From contig CP128386.1 of NCBI GenBank assembly GCA_030345135.1, positions 165,216 to 229,215 of the forward strand: a DNA stretch of 64,000 nt, read 5' to 3'. A program made the position numbers and the translations under genes. How positions within the stretch are numbered: the stretch's first letter is position 1; each line of letters begins with the position of its first letter. Below are positions 50,336 to 59,391 of the stretch, in pieces. Source of the DNA: Chitinophagaceae bacterium DXS. Lineage in GTDB: Bacteria > Bacteroidota > Bacteroidia > Chitinophagales > Chitinophagaceae. The notes below the pieces were generated by a model. That model made no database searches. It was not told the DNA's origin and saw only the letters and a list, made by a program, of their open reading frames with translations.

Positions 50336-50366
50336 TTTGGTATTTCATGTTCAATCTATAAATTTG
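50336..50366 (+). promoter_or_regulatory. Promoter of the OmpA-like gene (TTTG-19-TAAATTTG)
   Basis: TTTG at 50336-50339 and TAAATTTG at 50359-50366 with a 19-bp spacer: the best full match to the Bacteroidota sigma-A promoter in this window. Predicted leader about 45 nt. Confidence 0.75.
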
Positions 50367-50415
50367 CCAATAAATTTACATGGGAAACATTAAACAAAAA
50401 CTTTAAATTATACCT

Positions 50416-52023
50416 ATGGCAAGCAAAAAGTACACTTTGATTGCAGGTTTATTGAGCCTGGTGCAGGTCGCGACCTACGCACAAACTCCGAATGATGCAC
50501 AGAGCTATGCTTTAGATTCTTCTAAAGTATCAGTAAAAGGTATGCCTCAGTACAACGAATTTAAGAACAACCAATACCCTTATCCTGCGAAGCCGAACAG
50601 CCAGTGGGAACTTGGTGTGGGCCTTGGAACTTCTATGATTATCGGTGACGTAAGCCCTAAACTTGGCTACGGAATGAGCGTATCTGGCAGAAAAGCTTTG
50701 GGCCACGTATTGTCTGTTAGAGCTTCTTATGGCTGGGGAATCACTTCCGGTCTGGATTACAGGACAAGAATTGCGAGCAGCATTCCTGCCGCTGACGGTA
50801 ATCCCTGGGCTGCTTACGGCAATGCTCCAATTGTTGCTAACTATAAAACAACCGCACATCAGGGATCTCTGGATCTGATTGTAAGCACTAACGCTGCTAG
50901 TCACTACAGAGGAAATCCTAAAATAGACCTATATGGTTTAGTGGGTTATAGCATCAATGCTTTCGACGTTGATGTTAATGCTCGCAACGGTAACGCGCTT
51001 TATAATTTTGCAAGCATTAACTACGACCGTTCAAGAAGCGATATCCGCAGTGATTTGAAAAGCTTATTGGATGGTTCTTATGAAAGCAATGCCCCTGTAA
51101 CCAATGGTAACAGAGACAACGCCGGTCGTATTAAAGACAACTGGTTGTTACGTCACGGTGTTAACTTTGGGGCTGGTATCTCTTACAAGATTTCTCCAAA
51201 ATTCAATCTTGGCCTGGAACAGAAGTTCACTTATGCGTTCAGCGATGATCTGGACGGTGTGAACGCTGGTAAGAGCAAAGACATTTGGAGCCAAACTCAG
51301 GTTCGCTTGAATTTCAACATTGGCAATCCGGCTAAGCACGTTGAACCATTGTGGTGGATCAATCCAAACAACTTTATCTACAACGAGTTGAACAGTCCAA
51401 AACACATGAAATTACCTCCTCCGGTTCTTCCAGATGCTGATGGTGATGGTGTAACTGATCAATTCGACCAGGAACCAAATACTCCGGCTGGTGCTCCTGT
51501 TGACACTCATGGTGTTGCTAAGGATACTGATGGTGATGGTGTTCCTGATTACAAAGACAAAGAATTACTTACTCCTCAGAGCTGCTTCCCTGTAGATGCT
51601 GATGGTGTTGGTAAATGCCCAGAACCTCCATGCTGCGCTGAATTGCGTGACAAATTAAAAGCTCAGCCTGAATGTGCTATCACTAGCTTACCTAGTGTTA
51701 CCTTCAAGAGCGGTAGCGTTACAATCAGCAAAACAGCTCAAACTACATTGGCTAGCGCTGCTCAGCAGATCAACGCTAATCCTAACTGCCGTGTAGATGT
51801 TATCGGCTACGGAGCTTCTGACAAACGCGCACAACAGTTAAGCTGGGATAGAGTGAGTGCTGTTATCAAATACCTGGTTGAAAAACAAGGTATCTCTGAA
51901 AGCCGCTTCAACTTCAAGTATGGTCAGAACGGTGATCAAAACACTGTAGACCTACAAGGTACAACTGAAGTTGGTTCTGCAACAGTTCCTGCTCCGCATC
52001 CTCAGTACAAAAAGACAAAATAG
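50416..52023 (+). CDS. OmpA-family outer-membrane protein with Ca-binding repeats
   Basis: 535 residues with a signal peptide (residues 1-22, LLSLVQVATYAQ). Residues 45-310 are a predicted beta-barrel with strong Gly/aromatic alternation (WELGVGLGTSMIIGDVSP). Residues 335-400 hold thrombospondin type-3-like calcium motifs (DADGDGVTDQFDQEPNTP, DTDGDGVPDYKDKE). The C-terminal ~110 residues are an OmpA-like module (VTFKSGSVTISKTAQTTLASAAQQI), though the peptidoglycan-binding Asp/Arg pair is less typical. It has the strongest promoter seen here and an excellent terminator, and its codons look biased, all fitting an abundant envelope protein. Confidence 0.88.
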   Translation: MASKKYTLIAGLLSLVQVATYAQTPNDAQSYALDSSKVSVKGMPQYNEFKNNQYPYPAKPNSQWELGVGLGTSMIIGDVSPKLGYGMSVSGRKALGHVLSVRASYGWGITSGLDYRTRIASSIPAADGNPWAAYGNAPIVANYKTTAHQGSLDLIVSTNAASHYRGNPKIDLYGLVGYSINAFDVDVNARNGNALYNFASINYDRSRSDIRSDLKSLLDGSYESNAPVTNGNRDNAGRIKDNWLLRHGVNFGAGISYKISPKFNLGLEQKFTYAFSDDLDGVNAGKSKDIWSQTQVRLNFNIGNPAKHVEPLWWINPNNFIYNELNSPKHMKLPPPVLPDADGDGVTDQFDQEPNTPAGAPVDTHGVAKDTDGDGVPDYKDKELLTPQSCFPVDADGVGKCPEPPCCAELRDKLKAQPECAITSLPSVTFKSGSVTISKTAQTTLASAAQQINANPNCRVDVIGYGASDKRAQQLSWDRVSAVIKYLVEKQGISESRFNFKYGQNGDQNTVDLQGTTEVGSATVPAPHPQYKKTK

Positions 52024-52047
52024 TTTTTAATAATACTTTTTGCGTCC

Positions 52048-52077
52048 AAAACCGTCTCTCTTGAGAGACGGTTTTTT
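52048..52077 (+). terminator. Terminator of the OmpA-like gene
   Basis: AAAACCGTCTCTC pairs with GAGAGACGGTTTT, tail of Ts, 25 bp after the stop codon. Confidence 0.92.
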
Positions 52078-52134
52078 ATTTCCTAAACTTAGAAGATCAA
52101 TTATTTTAAATATATTCCGATATAAATAATTCGG

Positions 52135-53382
52135 ATGAATAACAGAGCGCTGCTATTACCATTGCTGCTTTTGGTGAAATATGTAAGTTTTTCACAAGTG
52201 AAGTCTGATAAATGGCTGCAAGAGCTTCTCTATAAAAACGCTTCACCGTCCTTAAAAGGAGTATTGGATAGCGCTGATACCTACCAGTACCAGCTCATAT
52301 ATACGCGTATAGACCGGGATAAAAAGAATAACCCTGTCTTCAAAAACTATTATTTGAATGTAGATCGTACCCGTTATTTTAACCCTGCTTCAACGGTTAA
52401 GATGCCACTTTCATTTCTGGCCCTGGAAAAACTGCATTCATTGGAACAGTTTGGTGTTGATAGGAATGCGACAATGCTTACCGATAGTTCTTATTCGGCA
52501 CAGACTACTGTGCTGACTGATACTTCATCGCAAAACGGAATGCCTTCCGTTGCTCAATATATTCGTAAAATTTTCCTTGTAAGTGATAATGATGCTTATA
52601 ACCGACTGTACGAATTTCTTGGTCAGCAGGCAATAAACGAGACGTTATGGAAAAAGGGATACAAAGACGTAAGAATAACCAGGCGGTTCGTTCCCATGAG
52701 TGCTGATGAAAACCGCCATACAAACGCTCTCCGGTTTTTAAAAGGAAATGATTTTTTATATAAACAACTGCCTCTAACGAGTAACATATCATTCGATTTT
52801 AGCAGAAAAATACTGATTGGCAACGCTCACTTTGACAGGAATGATTCCCTTATAAAGGCACCTATGGATTTTACTACGCACAACAATGTGCCATTGGAAG
52901 ATCTGCAGCATATGCTTCAATCTGTGATGTTCCCTCAATCGGTCCCCGAAAACCAGCGATTTAAACTTACTGATAGCGACTACAATTTTTTGTATCAGTA
53001 CATGAGTGAACTTCCCCATGAAAGTGCTTTCCCCCGATACGACACCACGGAATTTTTTGACAGCTACACAAAGTTCTTTTGGTTCAAAGATGGGCGCCGA
53101 AAGATGCCCGCCTATATCAGATCTTTCAATAAGCCGGGATGGTCTTACGGCTTTCTCACCGATGTGGCTTATATAGTGGATTTTAAAAATAAAACAGAAT
53201 TTATGCTCAGCGGTGTAATTTATGTTAACAGCGATGGAGTTTTAAATGATGATAAATATGAGTATGAGGAAACCGGATATCCTTTTTTCCGCGAGATTGG
53301 GGAGATCATATACAACTATGAGTTGTCGAGAAAAAGGAAGAATCTTCCAGATTTTACTCGGTTTCAATTGGATTATCGATAG
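52135..53382 (+). CDS. Exported serine hydrolase of the beta-lactamase fold
   Basis: 415 residues with a signal peptide (residues 1-20, VKYVSFSQ). NPASTVKMPLSFLALEKL (near residues 83-100) supplies the nucleophile Ser and Lys of SxxK, and LVSDNDAYNRLYEFLG (near 148-163) the SDN-like motif of class A beta-lactamases. The KTG-type triad may be replaced by KPGWSYGF near residue 335. The large size and extra segments argue against a drug-inactivating enzyme and for a DD-peptidase or esterase-like role in the periplasm. It has no resistance-gene context. Confidence 0.8.
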   Translation: MNNRALLLPLLLLVKYVSFSQVKSDKWLQELLYKNASPSLKGVLDSADTYQYQLIYTRIDRDKKNNPVFKNYYLNVDRTRYFNPASTVKMPLSFLALEKLHSLEQFGVDRNATMLTDSSYSAQTTVLTDTSSQNGMPSVAQYIRKIFLVSDNDAYNRLYEFLGQQAINETLWKKGYKDVRITRRFVPMSADENRHTNALRFLKGNDFLYKQLPLTSNISFDFSRKILIGNAHFDRNDSLIKAPMDFTTHNNVPLEDLQHMLQSVMFPQSVPENQRFKLTDSDYNFLYQYMSELPHESAFPRYDTTEFFDSYTKFFWFKDGRRKMPAYIRSFNKPGWSYGFLTDVAYIVDFKNKTEFMLSGVIYVNSDGVLNDDKYEYEETGYPFFREIGEIIYNYELSRKRKNLPDFTRFQLDYR

Positions 53383-53423
53383 TTGGCTAACGTATTTTAT
53401 TGATTGACAATGGTATATCCTGG

Positions 53424-53443
53424 AATATGATAAAAATCATATT
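53424..53443. promoter_or_regulatory. CRP/FNR-type operator upstream of the cbb3 locus
   Basis: AATATGAT-AAAA-ATCATATT is a perfect 8+4+8 inverted repeat containing TGA-N6-TCA, the layout of CRP/FNR-family sites. It lies 67 bp upstream of the hemerythrin-like gene. A TACTAAATTG element near 53482 may be the -7 box, about 60 bp further on. Confidence 0.65.
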
Positions 53444-53509
53444 TCTGATTGAGGAATCTCATATCCGCTGACAACCTCGCATACTAAATTGCATTAAAAC
53501 CATAATTGT

Positions 53510-54040
53510 ATGCATTTTAAAGGGCCCAGGAATAGTGTGGAGCAGGTATTAAGGCCGGATAGCATAATGCATATTATCGAATCAGAGTATCATCAAAAAA
53601 TAAATGAATGTTGTAATATTGTAAACGACTTTGTATTACAACATTCACATGGTGATGATGTGGATCTCTCTGTTTCGGAATTGTTGCATTTGCTTATTGC
53701 AAAACTGAGCGATGAAATAAAACACCTTACACTAAAAGAAAGCGGCATCTTATATCCCATCATCAAAAAGGATTTGAAAAACACCACAGGAAAAGTTACG
53801 ATCGACAGGCAAATTTTTGAATCTATAAAAACGCGGCACCTCGTCATCTCTGAGTTAATAAAAAGAATCAAGCGACTATTTAATGATCAAAATGAGCTGC
53901 TGGACTTAAATGACGACTGGAAGATTTTTTTTGAAACGTTGATGCTTTTGGAAGAAAAGATATACGAATGGATTTACCTGGAGCAGGATCTGTTGTTTCC
54001 CCAATTGACAGGAACACTGCCAGCCGCTCAGGCAAACTGA
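53510..54040 (+). CDS. Hemerythrin-like / RIC-type iron-centre protein
   Basis: 176 residues, all-helical. HQKINECCNIVNDFVLQHSH (near residues 28-47), LSDEIKHLTLKESGILYPII (near 70-90), TRHLVISELIKRI (near 110-122) and EEKIYEWIYLEQDLLFPQL (near 145-163) supply His and Glu at the spacing of a di-iron four-helix bundle, as in the YtfE/ScdA family that repairs iron-sulfur centres after nitric-oxide or oxidative stress. The N-terminal ScdA domain is missing. It lies directly upstream of the copper ATPase and downstream of a CRP/FNR-type site, so a role under low oxygen fits. Confidence 0.65.
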   Translation: MHFKGPRNSVEQVLRPDSIMHIIESEYHQKINECCNIVNDFVLQHSHGDDVDLSVSELLHLLIAKLSDEIKHLTLKESGILYPIIKKDLKNTTGKVTIDRQIFESIKTRHLVISELIKRIKRLFNDQNELLDLNDDWKIFFETLMLLEEKIYEWIYLEQDLLFPQLTGTLPAAQAN

Positions 54041-54045
54041 ATAAT

Positions 54046-56475
54046 ATGGAAAGCACTATACATTCGCAGATAACATGCTATCACTGTGGTGAGAATGTTG
54101 GAAAATCACCTATACATGCTCATGATAAAGAGTTTTGCTGTGAAGGCTGTAGAATGGTCTATGAAATACTCAATGACAATGGTCTGTGTAATTATTACGA
54201 TATAGAAAAGCACCCCGGTCTTTCTCAAAAAATTAAAGTAAGGCAGAATAAATTCGCTTTTCTGGACGACCTGGCAATAGCGCAATCTTTAGTAAGTTTT
54301 AAGAATGAAGAACAAACGCATATATCCTTGTATCTTCCCCAGATGCATTGCAGCAGTTGCTTATGGTTGTTAGAGAATCTTCATAAACTGAACCATCACA
54401 TAATAAGCAGCAAGGTTAATTTTACAAGGAAAGAAGTTTACATTGTTTTTGATAATAACAAAACCTCTGTAAGAAAAATTGCAGAATTGCTGACCAGCAT
54501 TGGATACGAACCTTATATCAGTCTTAATAATCTTTCAAAACGAAAATCTTTTTTAGATAAATCCAAGATATATAAGTTAGGCGTAGCTGGTTTTTGCTTT
54601 GCAAATATCATGCTGTTCAGTTTTCCTGAATATCTCGGTATTGATAGTAAGGAGGCCGGTTTGGCGTATATGTTCAGGCTACTGAACGTTATGCTTGCCC
54701 TGCCTGTATTTTTTTATAGTGCTACCGAATTTTATAGCAGTGCCTGGAAAAGTCTGAAACATGGGTTTCTGAATATCGATGCTCCGATTGTCCTGGCAAT
54801 TTGGGTAACATTTGGCCGAAGTATGTATGAAGTGTTGACGAACACCGGTGCGGGGTATTTTGATTCGATGAGCGGCATCGTTTTCTTTATGTTGGTGGGA
54901 AGAGTATTACAGGACAAGACCTATCAGCAATTAAGTTTCGAACGTGACTACACATCTTACTTTCCTATTGCTATTACCCGCTTAAAAAATAGTGTTGAAG
55001 AAAGCGTGGCCTTACCTGAAATTAAATTAAATGACACGCTGCTTATCCATAACGAAGAGTTGATTCCTGCTGATGGAATTATAACGCGCGGAAAAGCGCT
55101 AATCGACTATAGTTTCGTTACCGGCGAAAGTGTTCCTGTTGAGAAGCAAATGGGCGAGATTGTTTATGCTGGTGGAAAACAGGTTGGAGGAAATATTGAA
55201 ATCCTGGTTATCAAAGAAGTTGCACAAAGTTACCTGACACGCCTTTGGAATCGCGACGAGCTGCAAAAAGCGGGAAAAAACGACAACGAGCGATCTTTTG
55301 TGCACTTGTTAAGTCGTGGATTTACTTGGATTGTTTTAGGTATTGCTCTCACAGCCGCCGTTTATTGGTATGTTCAAGACGCTTCAAAAGTTTGGAATGC
55401 TGTTACAGCGGTACTGATCGTAGCTTGTCCATGCGCACTTTTACTTAGCAATACATTTACCAATGGTAATATTATCAGGATTCTTGGCAAAAATCATTTC
55501 TATCTCCGTAACGCGCAGGTGATTGAAGATATCGCCAATGTGGATTATATCGTGTTCGATAAGACGGGAACATTGACGACCGGCAAATACAGTGATGTGC
55601 AATATGAAGGTGCGGAGTTAACTACCGCTGTGCTAAGAAAAATTGTCGTTCTGGCCAATCAGTCAACTCATCCGATGAGCCGCTCAATTGTTGCATGGGC
55701 TGATATGAAAATAGCTGATCTTCCGGTAATGGCGTTTAAAGAGCACCAGGGTAAAGGAATTGAAGGCATTGTAGACGGGGATCTTATCATGCTGGGATCG
55801 CCTGAATTTGTAACGGGTAAAAAACATGACGGTCTTCAGTCCTGCGTTTATGTTTCTATTGAAGACAACATTATTGGGAAATTTGTGTTAGGCAATAATT
55901 ATAGGCAGGACGTTGACGTGCTGATCAATCAATTAAAAAAAAGATACGCTTTAGCTGTCCTTAGCGGGGATAATACCGGAGAGAAGAAGAAGCTTCTTCA
56001 AATGCTGGGAGCCGGCACCCATCTTCGTTTTAATCAGCAGCCGGAAAATAAGCTTGAAGCGATCGGTGAGTTGCAAATGAAGGGACATAAAGTGATGATG
56101 ATAGGTGATGGTCTTAATGATGCCGGGGCACTCAAGGCAGCCAACGTTGGTGTTGCACTTACGGATAGTTCTAATAATTTTACTCCGGCAAGTGATGTTA
56201 TAATTGAAGCCGAACAGTTGCCTAAACTCCTGACATTTATCAGGTTGTGTAAAGTCAATAAAAAGGTGGTGCTAACTGCATTTGTAGTATCAGTTCTTTA
56301 CAACATTATCGGTATTTATTTTGCTGTAACAGGCAATATGTCTCCATTGATAGCGGCGATATTAATGCCCTCAAGCAGTATCAGCATTCTATTGCTGACT
56401 TTTGGGACAAGTAACATTGTCGCAACCCTGCTAAAATTAAAACAGAATAAGCTCAACCTTACAACTCCCGATTAA
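54046..56475 (+). CDS. ccoI: Copper-translocating P-type ATPase of cbb3 assembly (CcoI-like)
   Basis: 809 residues from the ATG at 54046, which follows the previous stop by 5 bp. The N-terminus has a Cys-rich metal-binding zone (CYHCGENV and FCCEGCRMVYEIL) and an HMA-type MHCSSCLWLL (near 97). The membrane CPC motif is VACPCALLLS (near 464), the phosphorylation site FDKTGTLTTG (near 505), HP of STHPMSR (near 545), and GDGLNDAGALK (near 688). This Cys-rich start plus its place upstream of ccoS-ccoN is typical of CcoI, which delivers copper to the CuB centre. A strong terminator follows, so ccoS-ccoNO have their own promoter. Confidence 0.92.
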   Translation: MESTIHSQITCYHCGENVGKSPIHAHDKEFCCEGCRMVYEILNDNGLCNYYDIEKHPGLSQKIKVRQNKFAFLDDLAIAQSLVSFKNEEQTHISLYLPQMHCSSCLWLLENLHKLNHHIISSKVNFTRKEVYIVFDNNKTSVRKIAELLTSIGYEPYISLNNLSKRKSFLDKSKIYKLGVAGFCFANIMLFSFPEYLGIDSKEAGLAYMFRLLNVMLALPVFFYSATEFYSSAWKSLKHGFLNIDAPIVLAIWVTFGRSMYEVLTNTGAGYFDSMSGIVFFMLVGRVLQDKTYQQLSFERDYTSYFPIAITRLKNSVEESVALPEIKLNDTLLIHNEELIPADGIITRGKALIDYSFVTGESVPVEKQMGEIVYAGGKQVGGNIEILVIKEVAQSYLTRLWNRDELQKAGKNDNERSFVHLLSRGFTWIVLGIALTAAVYWYVQDASKVWNAVTAVLIVACPCALLLSNTFTNGNIIRILGKNHFYLRNAQVIEDIANVDYIVFDKTGTLTTGKYSDVQYEGAELTTAVLRKIVVLANQSTHPMSRSIVAWADMKIADLPVMAFKEHQGKGIEGIVDGDLIMLGSPEFVTGKKHDGLQSCVYVSIEDNIIGKFVLGNNYRQDVDVLINQLKKRYALAVLSGDNTGEKKKLLQMLGAGTHLRFNQQPENKLEAIGELQMKGHKVMMIGDGLNDAGALKAANVGVALTDSSNNFTPASDVIIEAEQLPKLLTFIRLCKVNKKVVLTAFVVSVLYNIIGIYFAVTGNMSPLIAAILMPSSSISILLLTFGTSNIVATLLKLKQNKLNLTTPD

Positions 56476-56488
56476 AACTCAAATGAGG

Positions 56489-56520
56489 AGCACCGGCCTG
56501 AAGAAGACCGGTGCTTTTTT
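56489..56520 (+). terminator. Terminator after ccoI
   Basis: AGCACCGG (56489-56496) pairs with CCGGTGCT (56508-56515), followed by Ts. Confidence 0.9.
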
Positions 56521-56692
56521 AAAAAACTGATTTATTGCGTTATTGAAAATTGATTGTTATATTTGATTGACGAGTAAATACGGTGTTTAAAGAGATTTAG
56601 GTGTTGATAATTTTTATTTGTGCCCCTTGTCATATGAGGAATGAAATAGCAAAAACACCGGCAAACTTTCTCCCGTCCCCCACCAGCAGAAC

Positions 56693-56728
56693 ATGACAAA
56701 AATCATAATGGCCCGTGAGTAAAATCAT
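56693..56728. promoter_or_regulatory. Tandem CRP/FNR-type operators before ccoS-ccoNO
   Basis: Two TGA-N6-TCA sites: ATGACAAAAATCAT (56693-56706) and TGAGTAAAATCAT (56716-56728). Their centres are 22 bp apart (two helical turns). The nearer one is about 41 bp upstream of the start point predicted from the TACATTTG box, the class-II activator position. Confidence 0.7.
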
Positions 56729-56750
56729 GTCGGCGCCTCCGTGCTCATTC

Positions 56751-56758
56751 TACATTTG
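56751..56758 (+). promoter_or_regulatory. -7 promoter element TACATTTG of ccoS-ccoNO
   Basis: A perfect TAnnTTTG 15 bp before the ccoS ATG. There is no TTG -33 box, as expected for an activator-dependent promoter. Confidence 0.65.
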
Positions 56759-56773
56759 TGAAATATTTAATCT

Positions 56774-56935
56774 ATGAGTGTAATCATCGTGTTACTCTGT
56801 GCGAGTATATCTGTTGCAGGGTTATTTCTTGCGGCATTCATCTGGAGTGTAAAGAACGGGCAATATGATGATGAAGCGAGCCCACCAATCAGAATGCTAT
56901 TCGATGACAATCCGGATAAAAAGAATGTTTCATAA
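56774..56935 (+). CDS. ccoS: cbb3 oxidase assembly protein CcoS
   Basis: 53 residues. One membrane helix (VIIVLLCASISVAGLFLAAFIW, residues 3-24) is followed by SVKNGQYDD, the CcoS signature (helix end, xxxGQYDD), and an acidic C-terminal tail. CcoS is a small inner-membrane protein needed to insert heme b and copper into CcoN. It sits in the canonical place between ccoI and ccoN, with its own -7 box. Confidence 0.88.
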   Translation: MSVIIVLLCASISVAGLFLAAFIWSVKNGQYDDEASPPIRMLFDDNPDKKNVS

Positions 56936-56977
56936 CGTCCCTCTCATAATTCTCAATACCAAACAAACACAAATCGC

Positions 56978-59149
56978 ATGCAAGTAGAAAAGTTTTATTA
57001 TGATAACAAGATTGTAAAGATGTTTGCCTATGCCACTATACTATGGGGTGTAGTGGGTATGCTTGCAGGTTTATTGGCCGCGATACAAATTTATCTTCCC
57101 GGCGCAAATTTTAATTTGGCACCCACAACCTTCGGGCGCGTAAGGCCGGTACACACTAACGCCGTAATCTTTGCATTTGTTGGAAACGGCATCTTTATGG
57201 GCGTTTATTATTCTCTTCAACGTCTTTGTAAAGCCCGTATGTTTAGTGATGCACTAAGCAAGTTCCACTTCTGGGGTTGGCAGTTGATCATTGTTTCTGC
57301 CGCAGTTACGCTTCTTGCCGGTTATACTACCGGTAAAGAATACGCAGAGCTGGAATGGCCCATCGATATTGCAATTGCTGTTGTTTGGGTGGTATTTGGC
57401 ATTAACATGTTCGGAACGATCATTAAAAGAAGGGAAAGCCATCTGTATGTTGCTATTTGGTTTTATATAGCAACCTGGGTAACGGTAGCAATGTTGCACA
57501 TTGTAAATTCCTTTGAAATACCATTCTCCGCATTTAAGAGCTATAGTTGGTATGCTGGTGTTCAGGATGCACTTGTACAGTGGTGGTATGGACATAATGC
57601 AGTTGCCTTCTTCCTTACAACGCCATACCTCGGTTTAATGTATTATTTCTTGCCCAAGGCTGCAAATCGTCCTGTATACAGTTACAGGCTATCAATTGTG
57701 CATTTCTGGGCCCTGATCTTTATTTATATATGGGCAGGACCACACCATTTGTTGTATACAGCTTTACCTGACTGGGCGCAGAGCCTGGGGGTTGTATTTA
57801 GTGTGATGCTTATTGCTCCAAGCTGGGGAGGTATGCTGAATGGTTTGTTTACATTAAGAGGCGCCTGGGACAAAGTAAGGGAAGATCCGGTTTTAAAATT
57901 TATGGTAGTTGCTATTACCTGCTATGGGATGGCTACATTTGAAGGCCCAATGCTGAGTTTGAAAAGTGTAAACGCAATTTCACACTTTACGGATTGGACG
58001 ATTGCTCACGTGCATGTTGGTGCTCTTGGCTGGAACGGCTTCCTGACCTTTAGTGTTTTATATTGGATTATCCCTAAAATATTTAATACAACGCTTTATT
58101 CTAAAAAGCTGGCATCTACACATTTCTGGATAGGAACAATAGGCATAGTTCTTTACGCTGTGCCCCTCTACTGGGCTGGTTTTACACAAGCAATGATGTG
58201 GAAGAATTTTACAGATGACGGAACCCTTAAATTCCAGTTCCTTGAAACTGTGACCAACATCATCCCAATGTATATAACACGTAGCGCTGGTGGTGCTTTA
58301 TATCTTGTTGGCGTGTTTGTGATGGTTTACAATTTATGGAAGACAGTTGCGTCCGGCAGTCTTGTTGCAAATGAAGAGGCAGAAGCTGCTCCGCTTGCTA
58401 AAATCACAGAAACTCACGGCAAAGAACACTGGCACAGATGGATTGAAAAACGTCCTGTTCAGATGTTGGTGTTTAGTTTGATTGCAGTTGCCATCGGCGG
58501 TGTGCTTGAATTAGTACCTACCTTTTTGGTTAAGAGCAATGTTCCTACAATTGCTTCAGTAAAACCATATACACCATTGGAACTCCAGGGACGGGATATT
58601 TATGTGAGAGAGGGTTGTTACACTTGCCACTCTCAGATGATCCGCCCGTTCAGAGATGAAGTAGCGAGATATGGTGAGTATAGCAAAGCCGGTGAATTTG
58701 TCTATGATCACCCGTTCCAATGGGGAAGTAAAAGAACCGGCCCTGACCTGGCAAGGGAAGGCGGTAAATATCCGGACAGCTGGCACTACAATCACATGCT
58801 TGATCCAAGAAGCATGAGCCCAGGATCAATAATGCCAAATTATCCATGGTTGTTTAAAAATGATTTGAATACAGAAATTACTCCTGCGAAGATCAGGGCA
58901 ATGCAAACGCTGGGTGTGCCTTACGAAAAAGGATATGATGAAGTTGCAAATAAGGACCTGAATAAACAGGCCAAAGCAATCGCTGGACGACTGCAAAACG
59001 ATGAGCAGATTAAAAAACTGGCGGCTGTAAGTGATGAGATAGATCTCAAGAATATTGATAAGAAAGAAATCGTTGCCCTGATCGCTTACCTGCAACGCAT
59101 TGGTACGGATATAAAAGGCGAACACAAGCAAGTGGCAGAATTAAAATGA
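56978..59149 (+). CDS. ccoNO: Fused cbb3-type cytochrome c oxidase subunits I and II (CcoN-CcoO)
   Basis: 723 residues. The CcoN part (1-~500) has about 12 membrane helices with heme and copper ligands: RPVHTNAVIFAF (near 55), WYGHNAVAFFLTTPYL (near 207), WAGPHHLLYTALPDW (near 255) and AHVHVGALGWNGF (near 345). The CcoO part begins near residue 530 with LQGRDIYVREGCYTCHSQMIRPF (CYTCH near 547, heme c) and DLAREGGKYPDSWHYNHMLDPR. Separate genes in proteobacteria are one gene here, as in other Bacteroidota. The complex is a high-affinity terminal oxidase used at low oxygen. CRP/FNR-type sites upstream fit that. Confidence 0.95.
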   Translation: MQVEKFYYDNKIVKMFAYATILWGVVGMLAGLLAAIQIYLPGANFNLAPTTFGRVRPVHTNAVIFAFVGNGIFMGVYYSLQRLCKARMFSDALSKFHFWGWQLIIVSAAVTLLAGYTTGKEYAELEWPIDIAIAVVWVVFGINMFGTIIKRRESHLYVAIWFYIATWVTVAMLHIVNSFEIPFSAFKSYSWYAGVQDALVQWWYGHNAVAFFLTTPYLGLMYYFLPKAANRPVYSYRLSIVHFWALIFIYIWAGPHHLLYTALPDWAQSLGVVFSVMLIAPSWGGMLNGLFTLRGAWDKVREDPVLKFMVVAITCYGMATFEGPMLSLKSVNAISHFTDWTIAHVHVGALGWNGFLTFSVLYWIIPKIFNTTLYSKKLASTHFWIGTIGIVLYAVPLYWAGFTQAMMWKNFTDDGTLKFQFLETVTNIIPMYITRSAGGALYLVGVFVMVYNLWKTVASGSLVANEEAEAAPLAKITETHGKEHWHRWIEKRPVQMLVFSLIAVAIGGVLELVPTFLVKSNVPTIASVKPYTPLELQGRDIYVREGCYTCHSQMIRPFRDEVARYGEYSKAGEFVYDHPFQWGSKRTGPDLAREGGKYPDSWHYNHMLDPRSMSPGSIMPNYPWLFKNDLNTEITPAKIRAMQTLGVPYEKGYDEVANKDLNKQAKAIAGRLQNDEQIKKLAAVSDEIDLKNIDKKEIVALIAYLQRIGTDIKGEHKQVAELK

Positions 59150-59222
59150 TTCGAAATAATTAGTGCTGATTATGTGTCAGCCTCGGTATAAGAGTTAATT
59201 AAAAACATCTCAATTACTAAAA

Positions 59223-59384
59223 ATGAAATTCATTCATTATCTCGAAAAGATTACCGGTGTTGATATTTATGCAATGGCGGCTTTTATCATCTTTTTTTCC
59301 ATATTCATCATTATGGCTATTTGGGCATGGAAGGCAGATAAAAAAATGATCAATTACTTAAGAAATATTCCCCTGGAAGATTAA
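59223..59384 (+). CDS. CcoQ-like small cbb3 subunit
   Basis: 53 residues. A single membrane helix (AAFIIFFSIFIIMAIWAW, near residues 19-36) is followed by the KADKKMINYLRNIPLED tail, resembling CcoQ (FixQ), where a short basic/acidic tail carrying a PL-acid motif follows the helix. It lies 73 bp after ccoNO and 7 bp before ccoP. The position is decisive; the sequence alone would be too short to identify. Confidence 0.75.
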   Translation: MKFIHYLEKITGVDIYAMAAFIIFFSIFIIMAIWAWKADKKMINYLRNIPLED

Positions 59385-59391
59385 GGTTTCG

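Noticed and set aside
52135-53382. Antibiotic-resistance beta-lactamase
   Set aside because: SxxK and SDN-like motifs are present, but the protein is far longer than class A enzymes, lacks a clear KTG, and has no resistance or mobile context.
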